Positions 37,396 to 53,445 of a stretch of DNA of 64,000 nt are shown here, piece after piece. The position numbers were made by a program, and so were the translations under genes. The DNA is taken from positions 29,279,501 to 29,343,500 of the forward strand of contig NC_058341.1 of the NCBI RefSeq assembly GCF_905475395.1. The letters run 5' to 3'. Within the stretch, counting starts at the first letter, position 1; each line of letters begins with the position of its first letter. The stretch is from Chrysoperla carnea. Its lineage: Eukaryota; Arthropoda; Insecta; Neuroptera; Chrysopidae. Below the pieces are notes generated by a model that was not told the origin of the DNA, did not search any database, and saw only the letters and a program-made list of their open reading frames with translations.

Positions 37396-38703
37396 TAAAG
37401 GGTGTTTTTTTTTAGAGGTATAGAACTTTTAAATGGAATAAAACAAAGATGAGTTTTTTTATTGATATGAAATTTACTTTATTCGAAAGACAATCTTCTG
37501 GCATTATAATTTAAATACGATTTCTGGCATATGACCGCCACGGCTGGCTCGGACGTAGTCTAATCTGGAGGTCCAATTTTCGATGACTTTTTCCAACATT
37601 TGTGGCCGTATATCGGCAATAACGCGCCGAATGTTGTCCTCCAAGTGGTCAATCGTTTCGGGCTTATCGGCGTAGACTAGCGACTTCACATATCCCCACA
37701 GAAAATAGTCAAGCGGCGTTAAATCGCACGATCTTGGAGGCCAATTCACGGGTCCCAAACGTGAAATTATGCGGTTACCAAACGTTTGCGTCAATAAATC
37801 AATTGTGGCACGAGCTGTGTGACATGTTGCGCCATCTTGTTGAAACCACAAGTTCTGCACATCATGGTTGTTCAATTGATGAACGAAAAAGTCAGTAATC
37901 ATCGCTCTATAGCGGTCACCATTGACTGTAACGTTCTGGCCATCTTCGTTTTTAAAGAGGTACGGACCAATTATTCCACCAGCCCATAAAGCACACCACA
38001 CTGTCAGTTTTTCTGGATGTAACGGTGTCTCAACATACACTTGAGGATTATCATAACTCCAAATACGGCAGTTTTGTTTATTGACGTATCCATTCAACCA
38101 AAAGTGAGCTTCATCGCTAAACAAAATTCTCTTATGAAAATCGGGATCGACGGCAATCTTATTTTGGGCCCATTCACTGAATCTACGCCTTGATAGGTGA
38201 TCGCGAGGCTTCAATTCTTGCACGAGTTGGATTTTGTAAGCACGCAAACCAAGATCTTTCCGCAAAATCTTCCATAAAGTGGATGGACACATATCCAATT
38301 CCTGTGCACGATGGCGGATAGACTGATTCGGGTCTTCCTCTACGCTACGCTCTACAGCAGCAATGACTTCGTCTGTACGCACTGTACGACGTCTCTGTGG
38401 ATGCGTATTATCATTTAGAGTAAACGTGGTGCGAAAACGTTCCATAGTTAATCGAATTAATTGCTCTGATGGACGATTATGTTGACCGTAAAATGGACGT
38501 AGTGCGCGATACGTATTTCGAACAGAACCATGATTTTCAAAATAAATTTGCACAATTTGGAAGCGTTGTTCAGGCGTCAGTCTATTCATGTTGAAATGCC
38601 AAACCAAACTAAACATAAATCACTTGACAGCTGACAAAATGGCCGCCAGTTAAAAAAGTGTTGCCAACTTAAAGTTCTATACCTCTAAAAAAAACACCCT
38701 TTA
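37396..38703 (-). mobile_element. Mariner-family transposon, DD41D group, apparently complete
   Basis: The element proper is 37398-38701 (1,304 bp). The left inverted repeat 37398-37432 and right inverted repeat 38669-38701 (AAGGGTGTTTT, then AGAGGTATAGAACTTT) differ only by a T-run indel and one T. TA target duplications lie at 37396-37397 and 38702-38703. It encloses one uninterrupted transposase gene. It sits 4 nt beyond the CTAG end of a Helitron-like element. Confidence 0.9.
37504..38616 (-). CDS. Mariner-like transposase, 370 aa
   Basis: Cut-and-paste transposase that would bind the element's inverted repeats and insert at TA. Residues 14-44 (TPEQRFQIVQIYFENHGSVR and on) form a first helix-turn-helix; about 80-135 a second (PNQSIRHRAQELDMCPSTLW). 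The catalytic triad is Asp168 (ILFSDEAHFWLNG), Asp261 (WFQQDGATCHTA) and Asp303 (DLTPLDYFLWG). The last two are separated by 41 residues, hence DD41D. Length is normal for mariner (about 340-370 aa), with no stop or frameshift. Met1 and Met10 (MNRLTPEQ) are both possible starts; Met10 sits closer to the usual N terminus. The frame lies between matching inverted repeats, so the copy may be recent or still active. It is not a host gene. Confidence 0.93.
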   Translation of the reverse strand: MFSLVWHFNMNRLTPEQRFQIVQIYFENHGSVRNTYRALRPFYGQHNRPSEQLIRLTMERFRTTFTLNDNTHPQRRRTVRTDEVIAAVERSVEEDPNQSIRHRAQELDMCPSTLWKILRKDLGLRAYKIQLVQELKPRDHLSRRRFSEWAQNKIAVDPDFHKRILFSDEAHFWLNGYVNKQNCRIWSYDNPQVYVETPLHPEKLTVWCALWAGGIIGPYLFKNEDGQNVTVNGDRYRAMITDFFVHQLNNHDVQNLWFQQDGATCHTARATIDLLTQTFGNRIISRLGPVNWPPRSCDLTPLDYFLWGYVKSLVYADKPETIDHLEDNIRRVIADIRPQMLEKVIENWTSRLDYVRASRGGHMPEIVFKL

Positions 38704-41700
38704 CATAGGAAAAGGCAAATTTTGGTACTTGAAACACAAAAAATGTTATTTCTATTTGACTTGAAAACAAACTTCCATGGATACTCAATATTTACGTTGC
38801 TTACTTTTTAGTAAGTAAACTTTCTCTCCATTTAATTTCTATCAAAAAGTTTTAGTCTGTTGAGTGATTCAAGGATCATTGTATCCGGGATACTACACAT
38901 AACCCTATATATTATACTCTCATTACTACATTAATTGTTGACTATTAAATGCTATTAGGCGATTTATATCATGAAATATTTAAATTTCTATTATGTATCT
39001 AATCTATTGTATGTGTGTGTCAATTATACCAATTCATTAATAGAGCTCAAACAGGATCTATAGGCAAATGAAGAACACTATTAACTACCTGTTTAACTGA
39101 TAAAATAATCAATATAAGGTATTATCTATAACGTTGTTATTTTGGTACCTGCCAATCTATTCTTTACTGAGTAAAATCATTGGGTGATTAAATGGGTATT
39201 ATACGTTTTTAATTTGAAATAAAACAAAACGGTATAAGATTTGTAGTATAATCGTATAATCTTTTTTTGTATTATCGTATATTTGAAAACGAAAATTGCC
39301 TTGTTTGTTATCTCGGAGAGGCGTTCATTTGCAAAAAAATCATTGCCTTGTAGATTGTACAAAAAAAAAAAAGGTATTCAGTCATGGGGTCTGTCGACGG
39401 AAGTGAAAAAAAACTTAAAATTTTGAACTAACTGTTTCTTTTTAAATTAATTATGGCATAAATAATTAAAATTTCATAATTTGTTAATTGAAATTATTAA
39501 CTTGTGTATAAAAAAACTCTTATAAATAATAAAAAAACAACAACAGCATACAGTGTTTTCAAGCGGTTATCCATCCTCGAACTAAGTGTTCTAATTGCTG
39601 CTTACCTTGATCGGGTGAGAAGTGTTGTTCTTAATGTGAAAAAGCGTGACGATGACGCAAGTTTCTTCGTTTGTGTTCACCCAAAAGAGTGCTCAACGCC
39701 CCTAAAGAAGTTTTCACTTCATAAATTGATGTGATCTAAAAGTTGATGAAAAAAATTTGAATCCATAAGGCCCGAGTGCACCTCTTGTCAAAAATATGTT
39801 GTTTATGAACTATGAAAACAGGTTTAGAGTAGTTTTAAACGCGAAAATACAATTTATTATAATTAAATACAATATTAAACAATTAGTTTAGAGTATATAT
39901 ACAACTATTGTACAGAATTATAAGTTAATATTTCGTAAAGTATATCGTAATGTTCTGACTCTCTATTCGCGTAGCAAATCTAGCGAAACATTCTACTAAG
40001 ACGACAGAATATATATATAGAATATAATTCATATACACTTGAGAGTTTTCATCATCTATTATTATTTTGTAAATATATTGTTATATAAGTTCAGAAAAGT
40101 TTTAACAATAATAAAGCTGCATTTACACTTGTGGGCATTCTAGAATGCTTGAATCACCTTAGATAGTTCAGAGACAACATATATTTCGTCAAATGATGTC
40201 TTCCACCTCAAACTTCTGGGACCTCAACCTATTTGGACAATTTTACTACAGCGAATACTTCAAGGTACTGATCTATTAATAGACTGTCAACCATTTATGT
40301 GTGACTAAAAGTAAATGTGAGATCAATCCACCTTAAGATCACAATTTGTTGTCATATCTACGCCAAGAAATAGTATGAGAGTTTTTTTGCGTTAGACAAA
40401 CTTAATAATTCTAGAAATATATCGTGTAAACTTACCTATAACTAAAAAAATATAAAAATAGCCGAAGGATATCACTACTGAGTCTTCTAGATTAGTAAGA
40501 ATGGACCACTATGGCATTCAACTATTTTATTAATAAATCGTTACACATTGAAAATTCTTTACTGGTGTGAACGTGCCTCTCTATTTTTCTTATTGTACGT
40601 ATTTTAAAACTTTACATAAGTACAAACTTTAACTAACTCAATAATCTAAATTTATTTTAATGTATTTATTTTAAAAATCATAACGAATATGTTGGAATAA
40701 GTTGGACAGATACTATTAAATTAGAAAATGTTCGAATGTCATGATACCAAGTATCATCACCGAAGAAGATATTTGCGAGGGGTAATTATAAAGCTAAGGC
40801 AGGTTTGAATGGATTAATTTATGAATTATCGTAAAGAATCCGACAAAAGTTTATTGTAAATGAGAAACTACTCACAAATTATCCTCAAAACATAACAATG
40901 CAATAATATCACAAAGAAAAATGTTCCATGACAAAGCATTCCAAGTAAAAATAATCCATCCAAAATTTACTATGAGAACGGCACTTCTTTTCGTTTCGAT
41001 TCACGACTGTTCTTTGTGATTTTATTTTCAATTTCGCTATTTGAAATGTGCCAAAAAGTTTTCATTAGGACTAACTTAGAGAGATTTTAAAGAATGCCTA
41101 ACTGGAAATTTTCAAAAATTGCGTACGATAGCTATAACGAAGCCATACCTCGTCAATGATACGGATCGGATCCAACACCTGTAAGAATCTTTTTGGGGGT
41201 AATTCGTTGAAAAATTGCATATCTCTGCTTGAACTCATCGAAGACATACTGCATACCTTTTTCAGAGAAGCAAATCTTTTTTACTCGTAGAATAATTATG
41301 ATGTGTGTAGGAATATAAATTTATTCTTTACCTACGCTTAACTATACAGCATAAAAACTCAACCTGCCATCACACTGATATTAAAAGTTTTAACAATATA
41401 ATGTAATGTACAAGTTAACATATAGTCGCTGTTATGAGAGATTGGTACATGTTAACTAACAGACCTCTTTCTATAAGATGTTAAGATGCCCCACGACAGC
41501 TTCATTTCGTTTTTCTTTGTATTAAAGAAGTATATTAAAATGAATTGTTCAATTAAAATTTATTTGATGTAATGAACTTTAAAAAGATCGTCGAATTTTG
41601 CAAATCAAACACGTGATTTCATGTCATGTATGAAAACACATAAATAATTTAAGAGGTCGATTTCCTTTGAGGTACCTATCACTGTTTTCACTTTTTTATA

Positions 41701-41881
41701 AAAGGTTGTCTCTGGTTTTGTGTATCAATACACACTAAGGTATGAAACGGATACATAAGAATTAAAATCTCAGGCATGAGCTATAGCAAAATTAGACAAG
41801 AATGTAATAAGTCGGAAAAAGGGCTATTATCCATTAAAAATCATTCTTGAAAATGTAATTGAACAGTGTTACAAGCGAAAT
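38704..41881. other. Gene-poor stretch
   Basis: Mostly AT-rich. A block at about 39560-39730 and another at about 40980-41290 are less AT-biased and carry short frames without known domains. Nothing is supportable as a gene. Confidence 0.4.
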
Positions 41882-42210
41882 TTACAAAAGTTAAAAAACC
41901 TTCCACAAATTTTCTAGTACGGAACCCTAAACTCGCACTTGAAACATATCTAAGAACACTCTCAATTAAATTACCTTTTACCTTAAAGCCTTTTTCAAAC
42001 TGATCTGATTTGGAAGTTCATCGCTCATTGTTTAGTTCTATCGGGTACGGAACCTTGAACTTAAATACTCTCCGTTAAATAACCATTCAAACGAAACAAA
42101 AAACATCAAAATCGATTCACCCGTTTAGGCGCTACGATGCCACAGACAGACAGAGAGACACAGACACATAGCGGTCAAACTTATAACACCCCTTTTTTTA
42201 GTTCGGGGTT
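41882..42210 (+). repeat. Interspersed repeat family B copy
   Basis: One of the fullest copies: AGTACGGAACCCTAAACTCG, CACTTGAAACATATCTAAGA, CCGTTTAGGCGCTACGATGC, ACAGACAGACAGAGAGACAC, then a T-run and AGTTCGGGGTTGAAA. Confidence 0.7.
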
Positions 42211-42639
42211 GAAATTAAAATTTTTTGTCTGACTGCGTGCGGTTCATGTGCGGAACTAGACAAAACCGAGTCAAAATAATGTTGAGGAAACAAGGCTCTT
42301 CATATCACAAACTTTTCACATAAACGTTAGTTTTAACCTCATTTGTACAAAGTACTATGATGACGTTATTACTTTAGTTAAATATCTGAATAAAATTTTA
42401 TACATTTTATTTTATTAAAACAGTTTTAATTTATCAAATGAAGTTTGTTTATACATGATGCATAAATAATTTTTAGTAATTCATTTGATTGAGTGATTTA
42501 TTCGGTGTATATATACTTAAATAAAATTATGTTATTTATCAAGTATTCATATTAATATATAATTTAATAAGTAGTGGATGATGTTTATATTTTAAAAAAA
42601 CGTTATTGGTATATAATTATAAAACGCATTCCATACAGG
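42211..42639. other. Gene-poor AT-rich stretch
   Basis: No gene or repeat recognised. Confidence 0.4.
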
Positions 42640-43035
42640 CACACACACAAACACACACACACATTGGTCATGCATTTTGATTCATATTGGATACATTCGA
42701 AGTTAAATGAATTTATTAGTTAAAATATACCTAATCTTGTGTCAAAACTTCATTACTTCAATGAAAAGATTATTGTAACTCTCAGTTACTAAAATAATAA
42801 AAAACTTATAACACAAAACAAAACCAACTTCTAAAAAGAAATTATTATCGTCCATTTGTCGTGCACATACTTAATGCAAAAAGACTTGGTTTTCTCATGG
42901 ATGCCATTATCAGATGCTCAGTTCAAACAGAATCATCAAAATTGGTTCACCCAGTCAAAAGTTCTGAGGTAACAAGTATAAAAAAATACAGTCGAATTGA
43001 GAACCTCCTCCTTTTTTGTTTGAAGTCGGTTAAGA
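42640..43035 (+). repeat. Dispersed repeat ending in a TTGAAGTCGGTTAA tail
   Basis: ACACACACACACA run (about 42645-42663), later AAATTGGTTCACCCAGTCAA, CAGTCGAATTGAGAACCTCC, then TTGTTTGAAGTCGGTTAA. Tails of this form are common on insect retroposons (from memory). A similar TTTGAAGTCGGTTTTGTTTT occurs at about 51210-51235. The 110-codon frame starting at 42861 overlaps this repeat, and I do not consider it a gene. Confidence 0.5.
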
Positions 43036-45419
43036 AAAACAAGAACAAAAACCTCTTTATCATACAAATGAAATCACCAGTTCCATCTATCTACCAACAC
43101 CAAATCACAATCTCAAAATCTCAATCAGGAGGAAGATATAAGCTCACAAAATTTAAAAAAATTCGTAGCGCATTAGCTGCGTTAGCTAATTAGCCTCAGA
43201 TATTGAAAAAATAACACATTTTTCATAAAATTGAATATTGTATTTTTAGTTTTCCAAGAATTTTTATTTCGAAAACTAAGTGTCTAGAGTAAAAAAAATC
43301 ACAAGAGTACTCTTTTGCTTAAAAATGATTTCAAAATTTTGTATTTTGCACCGAAACCCTATGATAACGATGGATCTGTTGATCAATTTTGGTTCACCAC
43401 ATTGTTGAAAATAGTGAGCGTTGTTTATAAATAGATGGAAATAATGTCACTAAACTGGGAAATAAGCATATATTTTTGTATGTTTCGATCTCGCCTACCC
43501 AAAAGACAGTGTAGTTTGCATCTAGGAATATATTACCTAAGTTAAGTTTCACACAGATACTTGGGCATATCATTTTATTTGATCATTAGGTGTCATCACT
43601 ATAATGGCGATCACCACCGGTACTGTGTTAACAACCAAGTAAACTTTTATACATGAAAAGTTACGAATATTGAATGTACAACCTGTTTATTAAATTACGA
43701 TCTTTTTTATATACAGACGTATAAAAGTTTTAAAAAATATCCATTTATTTAATTATTGCATCAATTCAATTTAAAACAAATTTTTAATTTAATATGGAAG
43801 TGACTGCCAAAAACCACTTTAAAAAAAAGTATTCCGCTTTAAAATGGTAAAAAAATACCGATGCTTGAGTAATTCAGTAATAACCCATTCGTGTAAGAAA
43901 TACTGTCAATATATGATCCTATACATTATTTCTTTGGCCTGTTTTTCTCCTTTATAGCCACAGGCACTCCACTGCGGAAATTCCTCACGGATCGGTTTTA
44001 TGTAAACATCCTTCAAATATTAGGATACTATTATTTTCCATAAACGAAATGTTAACATTATTTTCATTCAAGCTTACTTCATTCAAGCATTATCAGAGTC
44101 CTCAAAGAACATCGTAGGAATTCGACAAAAATCATATTCTTATGTATTAAAATATTATTTTAGGCCTATTTTAGCCTCCCTACAAGGATGTCGCGAAGTT
44201 AAAATGTATTCGACTTGTGATTATCGATATTGTGTCACAATATTCATCGCAAAGAACGATATATATTTCGAAACACGTAAATCATATGAAGGGCACAGGG
44301 GAAGAACATGCTATGTCACATGGATATTGAAGATATTTGTAACTAAATCCTTCCTAAAACGTACTTTTTATCATAAATGTCAATTTTAATATTTCCCCAT
44401 ATAATAGTGTATGTTGTACACGACCTTGAACAAGGCATGCTTTTGGACGGTCTTTGTAGACGGACATAGCAGAGCACTTTTACAAGAATATTTTTCCTTT
44501 GCTAAGGTTGTTAGCACAAAACATATTTCACCATAGCATTCGATACCACAGACAAACTTATAATACCCTTTTTTGGTTCGGAGGTTAGAAATAGGGCATT
44601 GCATGTTCTGATCCGGTACGCTTCATATGTTAAAAAGCACCCAATTCTCTTAATTCGTTAAGCATCAAAAGGCTTTTTGTTGCGGAATTATAAATGGGAA
44701 AATATTGAATAATATTTTTAAGAAGACTTTGTTATTTTATTTAATCAAACGGTTGTTTTCAACTATTTACTCAACTGACTGTTACTAATGGCTGCTGGAC
44801 AAACGGTAGGTTGTACAACTAAACATCTTGTTTCGTAATTAACACATACGTTAGAGAATCTACAACACAGTATACCTTCGTTTTACAACAACAACAATAA
44901 TAATTATAAAACATATAATAGAATGAATGTTTTCGTTCAAAATTGTAAGTAACTAACTGTTTTATTAACAAAGTCTAGACTGTTTTTCTATAATATAAAT
45001 ATTGTTTTATATGTTTACATGCATGTTTTGTACTATAAGTACGGAACAACCGAATGCAACATTGATGATACAAGGTGTATAAAATAAGAAAAAGTTTGTG
45101 TAATAATAGTCGGATAAAGGAATACATAAAATAGCCATTCTTAGGGAGTCCTGAATAACAGCTCCGATTTGCATGATTTTATTTTAAATGTTCCTTTTTA
45201 TATATTGTTTAAAATCAGAAACCTTTCAAAGGGGGAAAATTATCTGGAGAGAAGAAAATTTAGAAATTTCGAGAGGTTATTGGTTTTGTACTGTAGGTGT
45301 CATTTAAAAAATGATTTTTCGAAATTTATCCCCTAAAACGGTGAAATAGGGGATCAAATTTTGTATGAAAATATATACAAATCTTCATCCTTAAGTTCTC
45401 AACTCAAACGATTTAAAAA
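43036..45419. other. Gene-poor AT-rich stretch
   Basis: A short family B tail fragment lies at about 44540-44592 (CTTATAATACCC then TTTTTTGGTTCGGAGG). No gene supportable. Confidence 0.4.
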
Positions 45420-45590
45420 ATTCCCATTTTAGAACATAGCTAAAAACACTCTCCATTAAATTACCTTTCAAATAAAATAAAAGCAATCAAAATCGGTTCA
45501 TCCGTTTAGGCGCTACGGTGCCACAGAGAGACAGACACACACACATAACGGTCAAACACCCCTTTATTTTACTTCGGGGGTTAAAAAATG
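45420..45590 (+). repeat. Interspersed repeat family B, 3' part
   Basis: ACACTCTCCATTAAATTACC, GTTCATCCGTTTAGGCGCTA, ACAGAGAGACAGACACACAC and the terminal TTCGGGGGTTAAAAA are present; the 5' landmarks are missing. Confidence 0.65.
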
Positions 45591-47830
45591 AACCACAACT
45601 CTTACGTAACACTGAAATTTTTGCATGCATTTGTATTTAGTATTACCTTTATTAATACAATAAAGTTTTATGCAATTCTGTTATTGGTAAACTAAAATTG
45701 GCTCGAATAAAAAAAAAAATTGGAAATCTTTGTGTTTATTACAAAATCAACACTTTCCGTGTTAGGTGTCCTATATTTGTTTATTAAATTAATAAACTTT
45801 TTTTACACTCAGACCATGGGTACATAATAAAGCAAGAGTTTCCGTAAATATTTGGATCCACCTTCTTGACAATTGATAAAGGTTAGTTAAGTAAAAAAAA
45901 ATACAGTTTTGATCATGGCTCGAGCTTTAAATTTATGAAATCGACACTCAACTCACGATTAAAATTTTTAATACCTTTACTTCCAGATGCATCTTTATCA
46001 ATACAAAAATAATTATGAAAATTTCCCTTTTGTTATAGGCTCGCGGTCTATCTATTATTAAGTAGATATTTTTATTTCCATCGGTTGTTTTCACGATTCT
46101 CTTTTATTTTTCTATTTCCAAATTAAAACAGAAGCGACAATGTGAATTTTCTCTATCGTGAAAATCGTTTATCCAAACAAACCTCATTATCCAATCATTT
46201 TGAAAAAATAAAAATTTTTCTGTGCACCAATTTACAACTAAATTTTAAAAAACTAAACATCAACTAATAGCATGCCAAAGGTGGAATATTTAACTTTTAT
46301 AATATTTACTCACAAAATCGAAATTTTCAGATCATTGTAAAATGGCTCCTTAATCGTATAGTTTAATGATATTACCATGTAATAGAATTAAAAAACTTAA
46401 AAATGAAATAAAAAGAAAAAAAAAACCAATATGATTGAATCTCTGTTACATTAAATATTGCAATAATGTTATCTTCTAAGTAAATAAAAATAAATTTTTG
46501 CATTTTATGCATTCCAAAATCATTGATCAGATTGTGATGAAACTCTGTCAAGGTTTAGAGAGGGATATAAATAAATGTCTGTAGCAAGCTAAACTCGATT
46601 TTATCATACCTATTGAAAAGTTATCACTAATTTGATTGCTTTGTAGTTACAATAAGTTTTATTAAAAAGTTTCAACGAAAATTGTTAAGCATAAAAAGTT
46701 TTGCTGATTCAGCATTGTGAGGTTGACCTGGACTAACGAGGTCTTTTATTAGTCAACTCTTGTTCATTTATGGTAAGAGATGGAGGCTTAATTTGAATTG
46801 GAAAGTTGTTCGTCTTAAGAATCCCTAAAATATTTTTTCGTAACATTTTTATGAATGATATATATATAAATGATTCTCTATTTCCCTTGGTCATCGCATC
46901 AGGCGTGAACGGATGGAACAATTTCGCCACTTTTTTTTTTTTTTGTTCATTATTTTTGGAATAAGGTTCGAAAGAAAGAAAAAATAAAGGACAAGAAAAA
47001 ATTTAGGAAAAAATGTTCAATGCAATAAATGGTAGAAACGCGTATAACTAATGCATTACATTCGAAAACTATGTACTTATGTATTTATTTGCGCTCCCAC
47101 CATAATTATCTAGAATTTTGAACAGGTATTTGAATATTATTTAGGTTGTTATTCAGGTATTGTGTAGTAAAAATTGTGTGTTAGTGTTGCCCGCATTATG
47201 GTATTTCTAGGGATTTGAGACCAAAGTAGTTTAGCACTACATATTCTAAAGAACTTGTTTTCAACGAGATAATTTTTTTTTTAATTGTAAAACCATTGGC
47301 CGTATGTTTTTACTAAGCCAACTGTGTTTTGTAGGTACTTGCTCAAGTGTCGGGAAACTTCTGACTTATTCGTGTACGTACCAGATGGAAAAACACTAAA
47401 TATTGTGTATCAAAAAGCACTTCAATAAACAGAATATATAACTAAAAACTCTTTTACTTTATGTGGCATTGCAAGTAATACCATGTTATGTCAAAGGATA
47501 AAAAAATATATTTTGACGGTATCAAAACCTGATGCTTGTGGTGTAAGAATGACATAATTTCAATGTAAAATGATCAAGTAACAATATTTACTGAGAAAAG
47601 TATTAGGTATTTATTCCTGCGGTGGTCTCAAGATAATTGTTGGGTACTTACTTTGTTTAAGATACAGATACAAGATAATTACATAGTTAACCGTATGTGG
47701 GTATGTGTAGTACGTGTATCTGTGTTTGTATGTTTTGTAGTTTTTACCTCCATGTACAAGCTTAAACAAATTATGTAAATATCCGAGGTAAAAAGCTAAG
47801 AAAGTTAAATTTTTTACTTTCAACTATTAA
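45591..47830. other. Gene-poor AT-rich stretch
   Basis: A T-run at 46931-46943 and short frames without domain features. Nothing supportable. Confidence 0.4.
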
Positions 47831-47834
47831 TTTT

Positions 47835-48095
47835 TCATTTATTTGTATCTTATTTTCAACTTTAACGATGAAATTTGTTATAACTTATAAATGTAGACGA
47901 AAAATAAAAATAAAATTTTTCGATATCTGCCTTGGTTTTCGAAATATCAAAAACTAAATAATTAAACAAAATTAAAATTTTCCATATTTTGAAAATTACT
48001 CCAGATATCGAAAAAATTTATTCTTATTTTTTGTCTTATATTTTCTATTCACATTTTTCATTTTCATAATTCATCGTTAAAATTGAAAAAATATT
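47835..48095. repeat. Fold-back repeat (family C), about 260 bp
   Basis: The left arm (TTTTCAACTTTAACGATGAA ... TTTTTCGATATCTG) recurs in reverse complement in the right arm (CAGATATCGAAAAAATTTAT ... TTCATCGTTAAAATTGAAAA). A related single copy lies inverted at about 55490-55670. MITE-like; no clear target duplication seen. Confidence 0.55.
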
Positions 48096-49864
48096 TCTTT
48101 TTTTTAGTTTGTGTTCCTCACACATCTTTAACTGACGGTTTTTTGCTCGTACATACTTAATTATTCAAGTAAAATAATTTGTTTTTTACTTTTACAGTTT
48201 TTGTAAAAACAAGAACAGTATGAGCAGCGAAATGTGTGTACAGACGTTACATGACGATCTCAAGAGTTTTTTTTTTGTTGTTTTATATCTTCTATAGATT
48301 AATTTTTTTTTAATACAGCATCTCTGCGATAATATTATGTATTGCGTATATGCGTATAGTATGACTCTGTGCTAGGTAAAATACACTGAATAACTGCTAA
48401 AGTATATACATTTTATAATTATATTTTTATAATAATCTCGTTTGTATTTATATTTTTTTTATTAAATCGAGAAGCCTATCATTATCACATCAACAAGTTT
48501 AGAGCATAAGCAAATTATTGTAAGACTTATTTTAATAGTTTCTTGAGTTTGTTTGGTGCAAAATTGTGCAAAACTGTGATAGAATTCTAATGGTCATAAA
48601 TGTTTTGATGTATCTAAGGTAATGTAAGATTTTAGGGACTTTGTCCGATAAAGAGCTGTGATGTTACTTGGAGATATGGGATTCATAGTGCGACTTACAA
48701 AATACTCAGCAAAATTATTAAGGCAACATTCTTTTAAGAAACAATTTTACTAAAAATTTAAACAGAAATCATCGAATTTGGAAAAGCAATAGCCCATTTG
48801 AAAGTTTTGTTTTTTCTAGCTTTGGATTCTCTTCTCCAGCCACCCCTTACCATTTTATACGGAGGTTTGAAAAAGTGAGAAATATTTTTCCCTATTTTTT
48901 ATATAAAGTTTAGAAGCGCACCAAAATTGAAAAAAATGAAAATTATGTTAAGATCACTTAGGGGTTTGTATGTTTTTCTTTAAAATGAGCTTTAAAAAAT
49001 CCCGTATGAGCTTTTGGAATCAAGATTTTCTATTTCCAAGCAAAATTGATATTTAAAATCCTCGAATCTTTAGAAATAATCATCGCCCTGAAAGTCATCG
49101 AAATTCATTGTCTGACTATGAAGTGAAAGAAAAAATTAATTCTTCGATTTGAGTTCAGATCGATTGCAATAAGTTCCCTCCTTATACTCGGAAGTTAATA
49201 ACCTCGAATTATAAAGTTATAGCTGATGTAAAACCAAATATTAGTCACTTTATAAAACTGTAAACATTTCGTAAAACTGCTGTTAATATTTTTATAGTTA
49301 GTTATACATACCTATCACGTCATAAAATTAATCCGGGATTGTGTATTTCATGCTGCTTGCATAATACAAATTATATTATATCTAATAATCTGAGTTACCT
49401 GCTGCAGTACGTCCAGAGATAGTCATTTGACACTTTTCATATTAAAATTAAGTATACTTAACATTCGATCATTAAAAATATATCTAAGATAGAATTAAAT
49501 TCAGTGTTTTTGTTTTAAATTTGAGTTGAGAAACTTAATTTGGATCATGTTATTTTTGAAAATCTATATTTGTCTCAAGTATCGTGTATGGTGAGAGTAG
49601 CAAAAGTTTATGATTGATCTTATTGAGATATGTATTTCCGAATCATGGAAAAAGTGTATCTACGCGACTGATGTATAGTCTGTTACACACATACACAATC
49701 ACCTTTATACATGTATGTACACACACACTGGGTAATATGTAAATGGACATTTCACATGCCAAACATTCATTAGAAACAATGTGTCGTTCTTGAAAAAAAG
49801 GGAATTAGTAACCTTGAAACAGTTATCAAAAAAATAAAACTTATATATTTCAATTATGTTCACT
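48096..49864. other. Gene-poor stretch upstream of the carboxylesterase
   Basis: AT-rich with short CA-containing microsatellites near 49690-49740. No coding exon identified. Regulatory sequence of the esterase presumably lies at its 3' end. Confidence 0.4.
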
Positions 49865-49872
49865 TATAAAAA
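49865..49872 (+). promoter_or_regulatory. TATA-like box upstream of the carboxylesterase
   Basis: TATAAAAA begins 43 nt before the ATG at 49908. In such AT-rich DNA this match is weak evidence, and no convincing initiator lies at the expected distance. Confidence 0.25.
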
Positions 49873-49907
49873 TTTACAAAATAATAAGTTTCTATCATTG
49901 TCAGAAA

Positions 49908-53445
<3,538 letters not shown>

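Noticed and set aside
42861-43193. 110-codon frame as a gene
   Set aside because: Its first half is inside a dispersed repeat with the GAAGTCGGTTAA tail, and the protein shows no domain or signal peptide.
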